Part shown: in pieces, positions 6,951-12,311 of the stretch
Layout: each line of letters starts with the position of its first letter
How positions within the stretch are numbered: the stretch's first letter is position 1
From: Clostridia bacterium
GTDB taxonomy: Bacteria > Bacillota_A > Clostridia > Christensenellales > Aristaeellaceae
Direction: 5' to 3'
DNA: 16,921 nucleotides
NCBI GenBank assembly: GCA_017530275.1
Contig: JAFXMP010000208.1
Coordinates: forward strand, 1 to 16,921
The notes under the pieces: generated by a model
What the model was told of the DNA's origin: nothing
Database searches by the model: none
What the model saw: the letters and a program-made list of their open reading frames with translations, nothing else
Program-made: the position numbers and the translations under genes

Positions 6951-7350
6951 CCCATTCCACCCCTTTCATCTGCTCTTCGGAAGGGCGATCCGTCCAGAAC
7001 ACAAAATCCCTGCCGTAACGTCCCGCATCTTTCAGGAGCGCCCTTTGATTCACGCCTCCGCGCCACGGTGGCGTCATGGCTTCGTCCGAATAGGTTTCAT
7101 CCCGGAACTGGACGAAAACAGGCTTCACAGAATCAGGCGTATGGTAATAACTGTATGCGTGTTTCTCCGCTTCCTCCACCGTCATGATCCTGGGCTCCTG
7201 CGCTTTCAGCAGAGAAAGAGCGTCGTTTGGAACATCAAGGCCACAGGTCGCTTCATCGTAAGGGCATGTTTCGCAGAAATATTCATCAGGGCCAAATTTC
7301 GGTTCGCTGTGACACCTAAGCCCCTTGATCGTATTTTGCAGATCAGCCAT
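6940..7350 (-). CDS. Cys-cluster phage protein with extra C-terminal domain (136 aa)
   Basis: The first ~50 residues (NTIKGLRCHSE, CETCPYDEATCG, NDALSLLKAQE) match the layout of the neighbouring upstream 100-aa gene, giving a paralogous zinc-knuckle domain followed by a short helix. The remaining ~85 residues form a second domain with TVEEAEKHAYSYY, TPPWRG and FWTDRPSEEQMKGVEWD, a pattern I know from small phage proteins of unknown function. ATG at 7350 has only a weak ribosome site and overlaps the upstream gene by 8 bases, suggesting coupled translation. Confidence 0.68.
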   Translation of the reverse strand: MADLQNTIKGLRCHSEPKFGPDEYFCETCPYDEATCGLDVPNDALSLLKAQEPRIMTVEEAEKHAYSYYHTPDSVKPVFVQFRDETYSDEAMTPPWRGGVNQRALLKDAGRYGRDFVFWTDRPSEEQMKGVEWDGV

Positions 7351-7645
7351 TATTCAGTCTCACCGCCTTTTTGATAACGTCTGTTATAGCGTACATATAA
7401 TTGACGATCCACGGTTTTTCTCGCTGGAAGTCGTGAGGATAGCCAACCTTTCGCAAGTCCTGGATTACCTCATTCTGCGCTTTTATCAGGGACAGGGCAT
7501 CACGCGCTAATTGGGATGTACATTCATCAATTCCCATATTGGGATCATTCATCAAATACCAATATAGGCAGCTGCTATCACAGGTTGTTCTATTTGAGCA
7601 GCATTCCAGTCCTTTGACCGTATTTCCAAAGTCAGGCGTTTTCAT
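7343..7645 (-). CDS. Cys-cluster phage protein (100 aa)
   Basis: Carries the module seen in its downstream neighbour: NTVKGLECCSNRTTC, then CLYWY, a further Cys, and DALSLIKAQNEVIQDLRK. The cysteines probably bind one metal ion. Function unknown; this module is frequent in clostridial phages. ATG at 7645 has GGGAGG about 12 bases upstream and lies inside the end of the ORF6C gene (14-base overlap). The two neighbouring copies suggest tandem duplication followed by domain gain in the downstream copy. Confidence 0.68.
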   Translation of the reverse strand: MKTPDFGNTVKGLECCSNRTTCDSSCLYWYLMNDPNMGIDECTSQLARDALSLIKAQNEVIQDLRKVGYPHDFQREKPWIVNYMYAITDVIKKAVRLNNG

Positions 7646-8228
7646 TGCGTTCCCGCGCCTCCCTTGCCACGTCCCGGATCACCAGCGCGTTGCTCCACAT
7701 CCCGATCTGGTTCATGGCTACCTGGTATTCATGCCGTGGAATTTCCCGAAGCCCGGCGACGCCGTACCGGGCCAGCACATCCTTGCGGATGACGTTCCCC
7801 AACTTGGTCACGGCCCATTTGTCCCCGGATAGTTCCCGCTTGTCCAGAAGTTCCCGCGCTTTTGTGCGTATGGCGTCGTTCATGTACTGCGCCTGTTTGG
7901 CCGTAACCGGCGTTTGAAGCCTGATCTGCTTTTCCAGCGCTTCCAGCCGGTTATTCTGCACGGCCTGGGAGGCGGCCAGCCTTTCCAGCGCTTCCGCGTT
8001 CTGTTGAAGCAGTTTTCCCATGCTCTGGATCACAGGCCGCATGATCTCCGTAATCGCAGCAGAAACGGTACGGTTCCACGTATCATCCGCAGGATTGGCG
8101 AGTTCAATAACCTTTGCGCCTCGGCTTTGTTCCTGAAAAGCCTCTCGGATTCGTTCTTCCTCCATTTCAGCCAGATGATTCCCTTGCTGTACTTGCTCCT
8201 GGAGCTTTTCGTATTGATCCTTCGTCAA
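7632..8228 (-). CDS. ORF6C-domain protein with coiled coil (198 aa, TTG start)
   Basis: The N-terminal ~100 residues are charged and coiled-coil-like (QYEKLQEQVQQGNHLAEMEE, later LLQQNAEALERLAASQAVQ). The C-terminal half, TAKQAQYMNDAIRTKARELL through LARYGVAGLREIPRHEY and MNQIGMW, fits the ORF6C domain usually found at the C-terminus of phage antirepressors. No BRO-N or KilA-N DNA-binding domain precedes it, so it is a stand-alone version. The start is TTG at 8228, overlapping the upstream stop (TTGA) and preceded by GGACGGTGA. A regulatory role in the lytic switch is possible but not shown. Confidence 0.78.
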   Translation of the reverse strand: MTKDQYEKLQEQVQQGNHLAEMEEERIREAFQEQSRGAKVIELANPADDTWNRTVSAAITEIMRPVIQSMGKLLQQNAEALERLAASQAVQNNRLEALEKQIRLQTPVTAKQAQYMNDAIRTKARELLDKRELSGDKWAVTKLGNVIRKDVLARYGVAGLREIPRHEYQVAMNQIGMWSNALVIRDVAREARERNENA

Positions 8229-8521
8229 TTCTTTTCACCGTCCTTTACGAGCAAGAATTTCACTTGATCCGCCGCGTACTCGCTCACATAAGCGCAGGCG
8301 ACGACGGCGGCATGCAAATATGCTTCCATGGTGGAAGGAGAAAGTGCCGGAACGATCCGCGCCACTTCCTTGTTATTCTTTGCCATTTCCTCGCAAATCT
8401 TCACCAGATAAGGCCCGGCTTCAATCAGCCCGTCGGCGACGCCCTGCCAATCTTCCTTTGTCAGGGTGTTTGCCTTGCTGGAAAGAAACGCTTCCGGGGA
8501 TGAATCAATCCGATGGATCAT
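8225..8521 (-). CDS. Hypothetical phage protein (98 aa)
   Basis: Not recognised. An all-helical acidic protein (DWQGVADGLIEAGPYLVKIC, then TMEAYLHAAVVACAYVSEYA) without catalytic motifs. The ATG at 8521 shares its A with the last base of the upstream stop (TGATG), and GGGAGCG lies about ten bases upstream; the frame is open 20 codons further but that would run into the DUF3102 gene. Its stop overlaps the TTG start of the ORF6C gene. Confidence 0.65.
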   Translation of the reverse strand: MIHRIDSSPEAFLSSKANTLTKEDWQGVADGLIEAGPYLVKICEEMAKNNKEVARIVPALSPSTMEAYLHAAVVACAYVSEYAADQVKFLLVKDGEKN

Positions 8522-9459
8522 CAATATACGCTCCCTTCTCCGCCCGCCGTATTCAGTGCGGACCTGGCCCCCTTGGCCCAATCCTCCACCGTGGAGAGTA
8601 ATTCGGCATATTCCCGCCGCATTTCTCCGTCCATCGTCGCAAATGTGCCGTGCATATGGGGCATCCGGCAGACGGCCCCGATAAAGGTATTTACCGCCGC
8701 TGCCAGGGCGTCCGGCGTCAGCGTATCGGAAGGAGTGCGCTCCGCATCCCCGCGGGCCAAGGCGCTTTGAGCGTTCAGTAAATCAGCCTGGGCGCGGTTG
8801 CATTGCGCCTGTGCTTCCTCCAGCAGTTCCCCTTGTTCCTTTAGCTCCCGCTGTAATTTGTTGTTCTCCTGCTGCAAAAACCGGGATTCGTTCATGGCGT
8901 CCCGGCCTACTTCCTGAAGCTGCTCGATCTGCTGTTTTTGTGTCCGCAGCGTTTCCGCCACGTCCTCCGGCAATTCTGCCGGGCGGTTTTCGGCCTGGGC
9001 CGCCCGCATTTCGGCTTCCTCGCGGGCGCGGTTTGCTTCGTCGATTTCTGCCTGGGCTTCTGCTTTTGCCTCTGCCCGTGCCTTTTTCACGGCTTCCTGC
9101 ACTTCCCGGCTGGTCATATCCTGCACGTCATGGTGGACGATAAAATCTTCCTCGGTTCCTTCCGGAAGCGATAACATGCTGAACAGTTTCGCCTTTTCAA
9201 TGCCGGTAAATGCAGGGCGATCCCCAAAACGCCGGTATACGCCCATGATCTGCTGGGCGTGTCTCTCGCTCATATCCGTATTGTTTTGCAGCCATTGGCC
9301 CCATTCGCCGCGGCTGCACAGGCTTTTCGCCTCCGTCAGCACCCGTCCCAACTGGAACAGGTTCATCACCATGGCTTCGCTGTACATCCGGGCTTCTTTC
9401 CCCAGCATGTCCAGCGTGGAAAGGGCGTTGCTCTCGGTGTTGGCTGGCTCGTTCATCAT
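8521..9459 (-). CDS. DUF3102-type protein with long coiled coil (312 aa)
   Basis: Residues ~20-80 (YSEAMVMNLFQLGRVLTEAK, then EWGQWLQNNTDMSERHAQQI) match the DUF3102 pattern found in phage and plasmid proteins, thought to be DNA-binding and somewhat ParB-like. A ~150-residue Ala/Glu/Gln-rich coiled coil follows (KKARAEAKAEAQAEIDEA...), ending in a helical tail. It may be an early transcription or replication factor; nothing catalytic is seen. Two adjacent ATGs (9459, 9456) follow GGGAGGAAAGA. There is a 137-base gap upstream, the largest in this part of the operon, and it contains the plus-strand RNA unit at 9497-9598. Confidence 0.75.
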   Translation of the reverse strand: MMNEPANTESNALSTLDMLGKEARMYSEAMVMNLFQLGRVLTEAKSLCSRGEWGQWLQNNTDMSERHAQQIMGVYRRFGDRPAFTGIEKAKLFSMLSLPEGTEEDFIVHHDVQDMTSREVQEAVKKARAEAKAEAQAEIDEANRAREEAEMRAAQAENRPAELPEDVAETLRTQKQQIEQLQEVGRDAMNESRFLQQENNKLQRELKEQGELLEEAQAQCNRAQADLLNAQSALARGDAERTPSDTLTPDALAAAVNTFIGAVCRMPHMHGTFATMDGEMRREYAELLSTVEDWAKGARSALNTAGGEGSVY

Positions 9460-9496
9460 TCTTTCCTCCCTGTTGGTTCTTGTCTTTCTTTGCCTA

Positions 9497-9525
9497 TTGA
9501 TTTTTCTTTGCTTTTATGGTAGAAT
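9497..9525 (+). promoter_or_regulatory. Plus-strand sigma-A promoter with extended -10
   Basis: -35 TTGATT at 9497-9502, 17-bp spacer, -10 TAGAAT at 9520-9525, preceded by TGG that gives an extended -10 (TATGGTAGAAT). It points away from the minus-strand operon direction and has no plausible protein gene behind it. Expected start of transcription is about 9531-9533. Confidence 0.65.
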
Positions 9526-9530
9526 AACAG

Positions 9531-9600
9531 AAGGAAATGACGTGTGCCCACGGATTTTCCTGCCGCCGTGATCTGTTCCCAGCAGAGCGCGGCTTTTTAT
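9531..9600 (+). ncRNA. Candidate ~70-nt structured small RNA with terminator
   Basis: The segment behind the 9497 promoter folds into two hairpins. The first is GGAAA (9533-9537) with TTTCC (9556-9560), with an inner CGTG/CACG stem (9541-9544, 9549-9552). The second is GCCGC (9562-9566) with GCGGC (9589-9593) plus inner TCTG/CAGA, followed by TTTTT at 9594-9598, an intrinsic terminator for the plus strand. The other side of the hairpin lacks a T run on the minus strand, so it is not a terminator for the operon. A 9-codon GTG frame exists but no convincing gene. Its action is unknown. Confidence 0.5.
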
Positions 9601-9812
9601 CTGTCGTCATATTCCCATGCTTCAAATCCTGGCGGCGGGTTTGGCGCTGGCTTCCAATGGGTGAGAAAACCGTTAATATCGTGGTGGAATTGGTGCCACC
9701 CTGTAACGGTTATCCCGTTGTATCTGTGCCATGCCAGAACGCAGGCTTTCTTGTCCGCGTCCTTTTCCGTCGGTTTCCGCGTGTTCGTGTCAATCCATTC
9801 ATGATCTACCAT
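9597..9812 (-). CDS. Small phage protein, HRYNG-type (71 aa)
   Basis: A conserved small early-region protein: EWIDTNTRKPTEKDADKKAC, VLAWHRYNGITVTGWHQFHH and THWKPAP are the landmarks. The RKPTE/WHRYNG arrangement recurs in many phages of Firmicutes and also resembles small DUF551-like proteins. Function unknown. ATG at 9812 overlaps the upstream gene by 14 bases; its stop codon lies in the T run of the plus-strand terminator at 9594-9598. Confidence 0.72.
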   Translation of the reverse strand: MVDHEWIDTNTRKPTEKDADKKACVLAWHRYNGITVTGWHQFHHDINGFLTHWKPAPNPPPGFEAWEYDDR

Positions 9813-10071
9813 TGCAGATGGTTTCTTTCACCGGCACCCCCTTCCTTATCATTTCTGTGATCCAGTACGCCCGCGTGATTTCGCTGCAATGCTCCAGCGC
9901 GTCGCTCCAGGTCGGCAGGCGTCCCCGCTTTCGGAAAAACTTCATTTGAAAATATAAGCTGTTCCGGTTATGCGGTTCTTTGTCTGTGTGCCTGTCTGCG
10001 CAATACGGGCATTTTTTTCTTCCAGGGGGCAGGAAACGCACTTCGTTCCTGCCAAATTCATCAGAAACCAT
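9799..10071 (-). CDS. Small phage protein with zinc knuckle (90 aa)
   Basis: Landmarks are LPPGRKKCPYCADRH, then PHNRNSLYFQMKFFRKRGRL with PTWSDALEHCSEI. This is a familiar uncharacterised protein of clostridial phages; the CPYC pair plus His and Cys may hold a zinc ion. ATG at 10071 follows CAGGGAGCAAC, with a second GGGAGG further up. It is the first protein gene after the tRNA cluster in the direction of transcription, and one copy of the repeated hairpin lies 32 bases upstream of it. Confidence 0.72.
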   Translation of the reverse strand: MVSDEFGRNEVRFLPPGRKKCPYCADRHTDKEPHNRNSLYFQMKFFRKRGRLPTWSDALEHCSEITRAYWITEMIRKGVPVKETICNGRS

Positions 10072-10102
10072 GTTGCTCCCTGCCTCCCGTTCGGAAGAAA
10101 TA

Positions 10103-10122
10103 GCCGGTCTTTCCCGGCTGTC
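10103..10122 (-). repeat. Repeated 20-bp hairpin, copy A
   Basis: GCCGGTCTTTCCCGGCTGTC on the plus strand; on the minus transcript it folds as GCCGG-GAAAGA-CCGGC. Identical to copy B at 10331-10350 and 18 of 20 identical to copy C at 11157-11176. It precedes the 90-aa gene. No T run follows, so it is not an ordinary terminator. Confidence 0.7.
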
Positions 10123-10239
10123 AACGATTCGTTACGGTCTGCTTACCTTCTCGTACAGTCTGGCACACTTGCCCGTGACCGCCTGGGCCAGGATATATCC
10201 GCTTTCCCCTGCGAGGCTTTGTAACTGCGGGCCTCAAAG

Positions 10240-10325
10240 TGGCGCGGCATGTCGGAGTTGAACCGGCTCCTGCACCGCCTACGGAGCGACCGTCCAGCGG
10301 GCTTTGCACCTTACATCAATGCCGC
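10240..10325 (-). tRNA. Aberrant tRNA-like element (acceptor and T arm intact)
   Basis: On the minus strand GCGGCAT (10319-10325) pairs perfectly with ATGCCGC (10244-10250), followed by G and an encoded CCA at 10240-10242. The T arm is GCCGG-TTCAACT-CCGAC with one C-A mismatch. A 5-bp arm with a 7-nt loop (GTCGC-TCCGTAG-GCGGT) would give anticodon CGT, but position 33 is C instead of the near-universal U, and the D region is ~9 nt too long with no clear D stem. Total 86 nt. A degenerate or specialised tRNA; decoding function doubtful. Confidence 0.5.
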
Positions 10326-10330
10326 AGATT

Positions 10331-10350
10331 GCCGGTCTTTCCCGGCTGTC
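10331..10350 (-). repeat. Repeated 20-bp hairpin, copy B
   Basis: Identical to copy A at 10103-10122. It lies 5 bases upstream of the 5' end of the tRNA-like element at 10240-10325 on the minus strand. Copy C has the same placement before tRNA-Phe, which suggests a leader or processing element. Confidence 0.7.
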
Positions 10351-10463
10351 TCCTTTGTCGCAGGTACGCGCCGCTAAATTCCGAGTAGCGGCCAGGGCAT
10401 GGCTGTGGCCTTTTTCCGGGGTTTCCATGCCTTTTGATATGCGTCGATTCGCTCCCCGAGGTC

Positions 10464-10541
10464 TGGTGCGGATAGCAGGATTTGAACCTGCATATGTTCA
10501 CAGGGAGGTCCCCGCCGCCTTATCCCGTCGGCCATATCCGC
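10464..10541 (-). tRNA. Aberrant tRNA-like element (no usable anticodon loop)
   Basis: Acceptor GCGGATA (10535-10541) pairs perfectly with TATCCGC (10468-10474), followed by A and encoded CCA at 10464-10466. The T arm GCAGG-TTCAAAT-CCTGC is perfect. The D arm GCC...GGC contains the expected GG. Between them no 5-bp/7-nt anticodon arm can be formed: the best hairpin, CGGGG/CCCTG, leaves a 4-nt loop, and a sequence CTGTGAA that looks like a His loop has no flanking stem. 78 nt in all. An open minus-strand frame runs straight through it, which may be chance in GC-rich sequence. Probably a decayed or remodelled tRNA. Confidence 0.5.
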
Positions 10542-10647
10542 AAATAGCGGCGGCGCGGCCATTCTCCCGCCGCCGCATTCGTCACAGGGAAACATTGCCA
10601 TTGTGCGTCTCGTTTGAATCAGGGGGGGCGGATGAACCGCCCAAAAT

Positions 10648-10824
10648 CTAATCTCCCGTGGCCGCGCTATGAAAGCGCATACAGTTTTCTTTTCTGAACG
10701 TCATATTTTGTTGGAAGATGAAGAAGGATGATACTTTCCCAGGTATCTTTTTTCCATAGTGCCGGAACAGCCAGGATGCGGCCTGCCGTTCCAGCCGCAC
10801 GATGTACCAGTATACGGCGGTCAT
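10648..10824 (-). CDS. Small basic hypothetical protein between tRNA genes (58 aa)
   Basis: Not recognised. Sequence begins MTAVYWYIVRLERQAASWLF and ends with a Lys/Arg-rich tail. The case for it is the ribosome site: AAGGGGGTGA stands about eight bases before the ATG at 10824, one of the best in this region. It fills the space between tRNA-Thr and the tRNA-like element. The open frame extends upstream through tRNA-Thr but that part is not translated. The first 20 residues are aromatic and hydrophobic and might associate with a membrane. Confidence 0.5.
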   Translation of the reverse strand: MTAVYWYIVRLERQAASWLFRHYGKKIPGKVSSFFIFQQNMTFRKENCMRFHSAATGD

Positions 10825-10880
10825 GTTGTGCGTCACCCCCTTTCTGTGCGCTTCCTTGGAATAGGCTTGTGCAATGCCTT

Positions 10881-10955
10881 TGGAGCCGAAAGCAGGAATC
10901 GAACCCGCAACCTGACCATTACGAATAGCCTGCTCTGCCTTTGAGCTATTTCGGC
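10881..10955 (-). tRNA. tRNA-Thr (CGT)
   Basis: Complete cloverleaf on the minus strand: acceptor GCCGAAA/TTTCGGC, D arm GCTC-AAAGGCA-GAGC, anticodon arm GGCTA-TTCGTAA-TGGTC (two G-U pairs) with anticodon CGT reading ACG, T arm GCGGG-TTCGATT-CCTGC, discriminator U and encoded CCA at 10881-10883. It is the cleanest evidence for a phage tRNA cluster. ACG is the codon served. Confidence 0.92.
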
Positions 10956-11073
10956 ACGGGCTTCGGGGTATGCCGCCCCCGAAGCGCCCCGGCGGTAACG
11001 CCACCGGCTGCGCTTCCTTTCGCATTTAGAGATATAGCGCCCACGAAGGAAAGGAAGAAAGCAAATCCCGCTT

Positions 11074-11149
11074 TGGTGGACAGGGCTTGAATCGAACAAG
11101 CCTCTGCGGATTTTCAGTCCGCCGCACTCACCTTTTGTGCTACCTGTCC
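11074..11149 (-). tRNA. tRNA-Phe (GAA)
   Basis: Complete cloverleaf on the minus strand: acceptor GGACAGG/CCTGTCC, D arm GCAC-AAAAGGTGA-GTGC, anticodon arm GCGGA-CTGAAAA-TCCGC with anticodon GAA, T arm GCTTG-TTCGATT-CAAGC, discriminator A and encoded CCA at 11074-11076. Hairpin copy C lies just upstream. Confidence 0.93.
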
Positions 11150-11156
11150 ATAAATC

Positions 11157-11176
11157 GCCGGTCTGTCCCGGCTGCC
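11157..11176 (-). repeat. Repeated 20-bp hairpin, copy C
   Basis: GCCGGTCTGTCCCGGCTGCC, differing from copies A and B at two positions, one in the loop and one outside the stem, so the stem GCCGG/CCGGC is preserved. Lies 7 bases upstream of the 5' end of tRNA-Phe. Confidence 0.65.
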
Positions 11177-11265
11177 ATCGGTTTGGATTTCTCCGTCTTT
11201 TGCCGATTGTCACACTTCTTTTTACCTTTTGCGGGGTTACATTGAAGCGTAGCGCATCGCTCCCC

Positions 11266-11318
11266 TGGCGCGTCGGGCCGGAATCGAACCGGCCCGGTTG
11301 ATGTTCGCATGATCATCA
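11266..11318 (-). pseudogene. tRNA 3' fragment (T arm, acceptor 3' strand and CCA)
   Basis: On the minus strand GCCGG-TTCGATT-CCGGC is a perfect T arm followed by CCGACGC, G and CCA (11266-11268). The matching 5' strand GCGTCGG is not found at tRNA distance upstream. A TGATG/CATCA stem (11314-11318, 11299-11303) sits where an anticodon arm would be but has a 10-nt loop containing TCAT. No D arm can be drawn. I read this as the 3' half of a decayed tRNA, possibly Met-like. Confidence 0.55.
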
Positions 11319-11406
11319 GTTGAAGGAAGAATGATCCCAAATGGAGAAGAAAAGGGGAATGGGTTTATGCCATCCTGTCAACCGGCAAACCTGCCGCCGC
11401 GTATCG

Positions 11407-11826
11407 TCATACCTCCTGTATCTCAATTTCCCAGCAGGCTTTCATCTGTTTCTTTTTGTTGATGTATACCCGGTTTTTCCGCGTCGCCTCGCTCTTGGCG
11501 TCGTATACCGTGATCCGCATATCCTTGTCAATGGTCACGAAATCAGCGAAATAGCGGATGTTCCCCGGAAGGTCAAACGGCACTTGCCGCAGCACTGTCC
11601 TTAGTTCCCCGGCCCGCACCCGCATCATCAATTCCTGGTAAACCGTCGCCTCGTGCTGGCTGTCAAATATCTTTCCGTCTATCTCCACCCGTTTGTTTCC
11701 GTACTTGCTCCGCTTCGGGGGCGGAGTTGTCGGCGCGGGTGTGCGGGGCGTAATGCCCGGATGCAAGGGGCTGTTGTTTCTCCGCAGGAAAGCGGCATAT
11801 TCTTCTTCTGTCATTCGCAGCGCCAT
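11407..11826 (-). CDS. DUF1064-type phage endonuclease-like protein (139 aa)
   Basis: The core SKYGNKRVEIDGKIFDSQHE followed by YFADFVTID and VYDAKSEATRKNRVYINKKK matches DUF1064 phage proteins, which have a PD-(D/E)XK-like nuclease layout: E in the SQHEA helix, D in ADF, and D-A-K as the active-site strand. Such proteins are proposed to be Holliday-junction or replication-fork nucleases. The N-terminal ~40 residues (Pro-rich, TPRTPAPTTPPP) are likely disordered. ATG at 11826 has AAGGAG eight bases upstream; the frame is open 33 codons further without a ribosome site. It is the last protein gene before the tRNA cluster in transcription order. Confidence 0.8.
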   Translation of the reverse strand: MALRMTEEEYAAFLRRNNSPLHPGITPRTPAPTTPPPKRSKYGNKRVEIDGKIFDSQHEATVYQELMMRVRAGELRTVLRQVPFDLPGNIRYFADFVTIDKDMRITVYDAKSEATRKNRVYINKKKQMKACWEIEIQEV

Positions 11827-11837
11827 GTCGATGCTCC

Positions 11838-12044
11838 TTATCTCCACACTACGATCTGGTCTGTCCTGTTGCCGTCCTTGTCGATCAGCACCGCTTCCAT
11901 GGTGTTTAGCCCCAGAGCCTTGCATATCGCTTTTCCTATGCTCTGCGCCGCTTCTATCTTCCGCTTCGCTGGCACGTCCACCGCGCCGATCAGCTTCACC
12001 AGCAGCGAATCGCCGTAATATTCCACCGTCACCTTTTCGCTCAT
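11838..12044 (-). CDS. Small hypothetical phage protein (68 aa)
   Basis: Not recognised. A compact alpha/beta protein starting MSEKVTVEYYGDSLLVKLIG with a helix (KIEAAQSIGKAICKALG) and two final strands (MEAVLIDKDG, TDQIVVWR). ATG at 12044 is preceded by AGGAGGCCGT and overlaps the stop of the upstream HTH gene by ATGA. It ends 11 bases before the DUF1064 gene. Confidence 0.68.
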   Translation of the reverse strand: MSEKVTVEYYGDSLLVKLIGAVDVPAKRKIEAAQSIGKAICKALGLNTMEAVLIDKDGNRTDQIVVWR

Positions 12045-12292
12045 ACGGCCTCCTGCCGGTATATTCCCGGCTCCGGCATCATGATCGGCGCGTTCCCGTA
12101 AAGCATCCAGTGAATGAATGCCATCCGCGGAATCCGCACGGTTTTCCCCATCATGCACACGGGAAAGCCCAGCTTTTCCGGCGCTTCTTTCGCCTGGATA
12201 TTGATGGAATAGGGCATACATCCCACCACTTCCCTTACGTCCTCCGGCGTCAGGAAATCCTTGCTGGATGCTTGTATCTCTTGAAATGTCAT
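12041..12292 (-). CDS. Small HTH (excisionase-like) DNA-binding protein (83 aa)
   Basis: The sequence SSKDFLTPEDVREVVGCMPY followed by INIQAKEAPEKLGFPVCMMG and KTVRIPRMAFIHWML has the layout of MerR/excisionase-type winged helix proteins common in phage early regions: an N-terminal HTH, a GFPV strand, and an IPR-x4-FI-W helix. It may regulate transcription or act in excision. ATG at 12292 has GGAGG eight bases upstream; upstream codons in the same frame run under the plus-strand promoter and gene and have no support. It diverges from the plus-strand gene at 12366. Confidence 0.72.
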   Translation of the reverse strand: MTFQEIQASSKDFLTPEDVREVVGCMPYSINIQAKEAPEKLGFPVCMMGKTVRIPRMAFIHWMLYGNAPIMMPEPGIYRQEAV

Positions 12293-12311
12293 GGTGTTGG
12301 CCTCCAGTTTG

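Noticed and set aside
9176..9571. Plus-strand frames opposite the DUF3102 gene
   Set aside because: Shadows of the coiled-coil gene with no ribosome site or motif; the Leu/Pro/Ser-rich composition is typical of antisense frames.
9537..9860. Plus-strand frame starting MTCAHGFSC directly behind the 9497 promoter
   Set aside because: It runs through the intrinsic terminator at 9562-9598 and then antisense to the 71-aa gene; no domain is seen. The short RNA explanation is preferred.
10072..10239. Possible small gene ending LAGESGYILAQAVTGKC in the gap before the 90-aa gene
   Set aside because: The frame looks protein-like but is preceded by a stop and has no usable start codon, so it is at most a remnant.
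10275..10436. Minus-strand frame starting METPEKGHSHALAATRN, overlapping the other tRNA-like element
   Set aside because: Weak ribosome site one base from the ATG and most of its second half lies in hairpin copy B and the tRNA-like element; best explained by few stop codons in GC-rich DNA.
10374..10601. Open minus-strand frame of 75 codons starting MAMFPCDECGGG, running through the tRNA-like element at 10464-10541
   Set aside because: No good ribosome site, and half of the frame is the tRNA-like T arm and acceptor, which always gives such read-through peptides in GC-rich sequence. The CDEC start is tempting but not enough.
10103..11176. The threefold 20-bp repeat as a CRISPR array
   Set aside because: Spacing between copies is irregular (~208 and ~807 bp) and the intervening DNA consists of tRNA elements and genes.
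11140..11340. Minus-strand frame with CNPAKGKKKC and a Lys-rich stretch between tRNA-Phe and the tRNA fragment
   Set aside because: No start codon with a ribosome site outside the tRNA fragment.
11380..11395. Hairpin CGGCA-GGTT-TGCCG after the DUF1064 gene and a TTGACA-like hexamer beside it
   Set aside because: No T run for a terminator and no -10 at a usable distance for a promoter on the minus strand.
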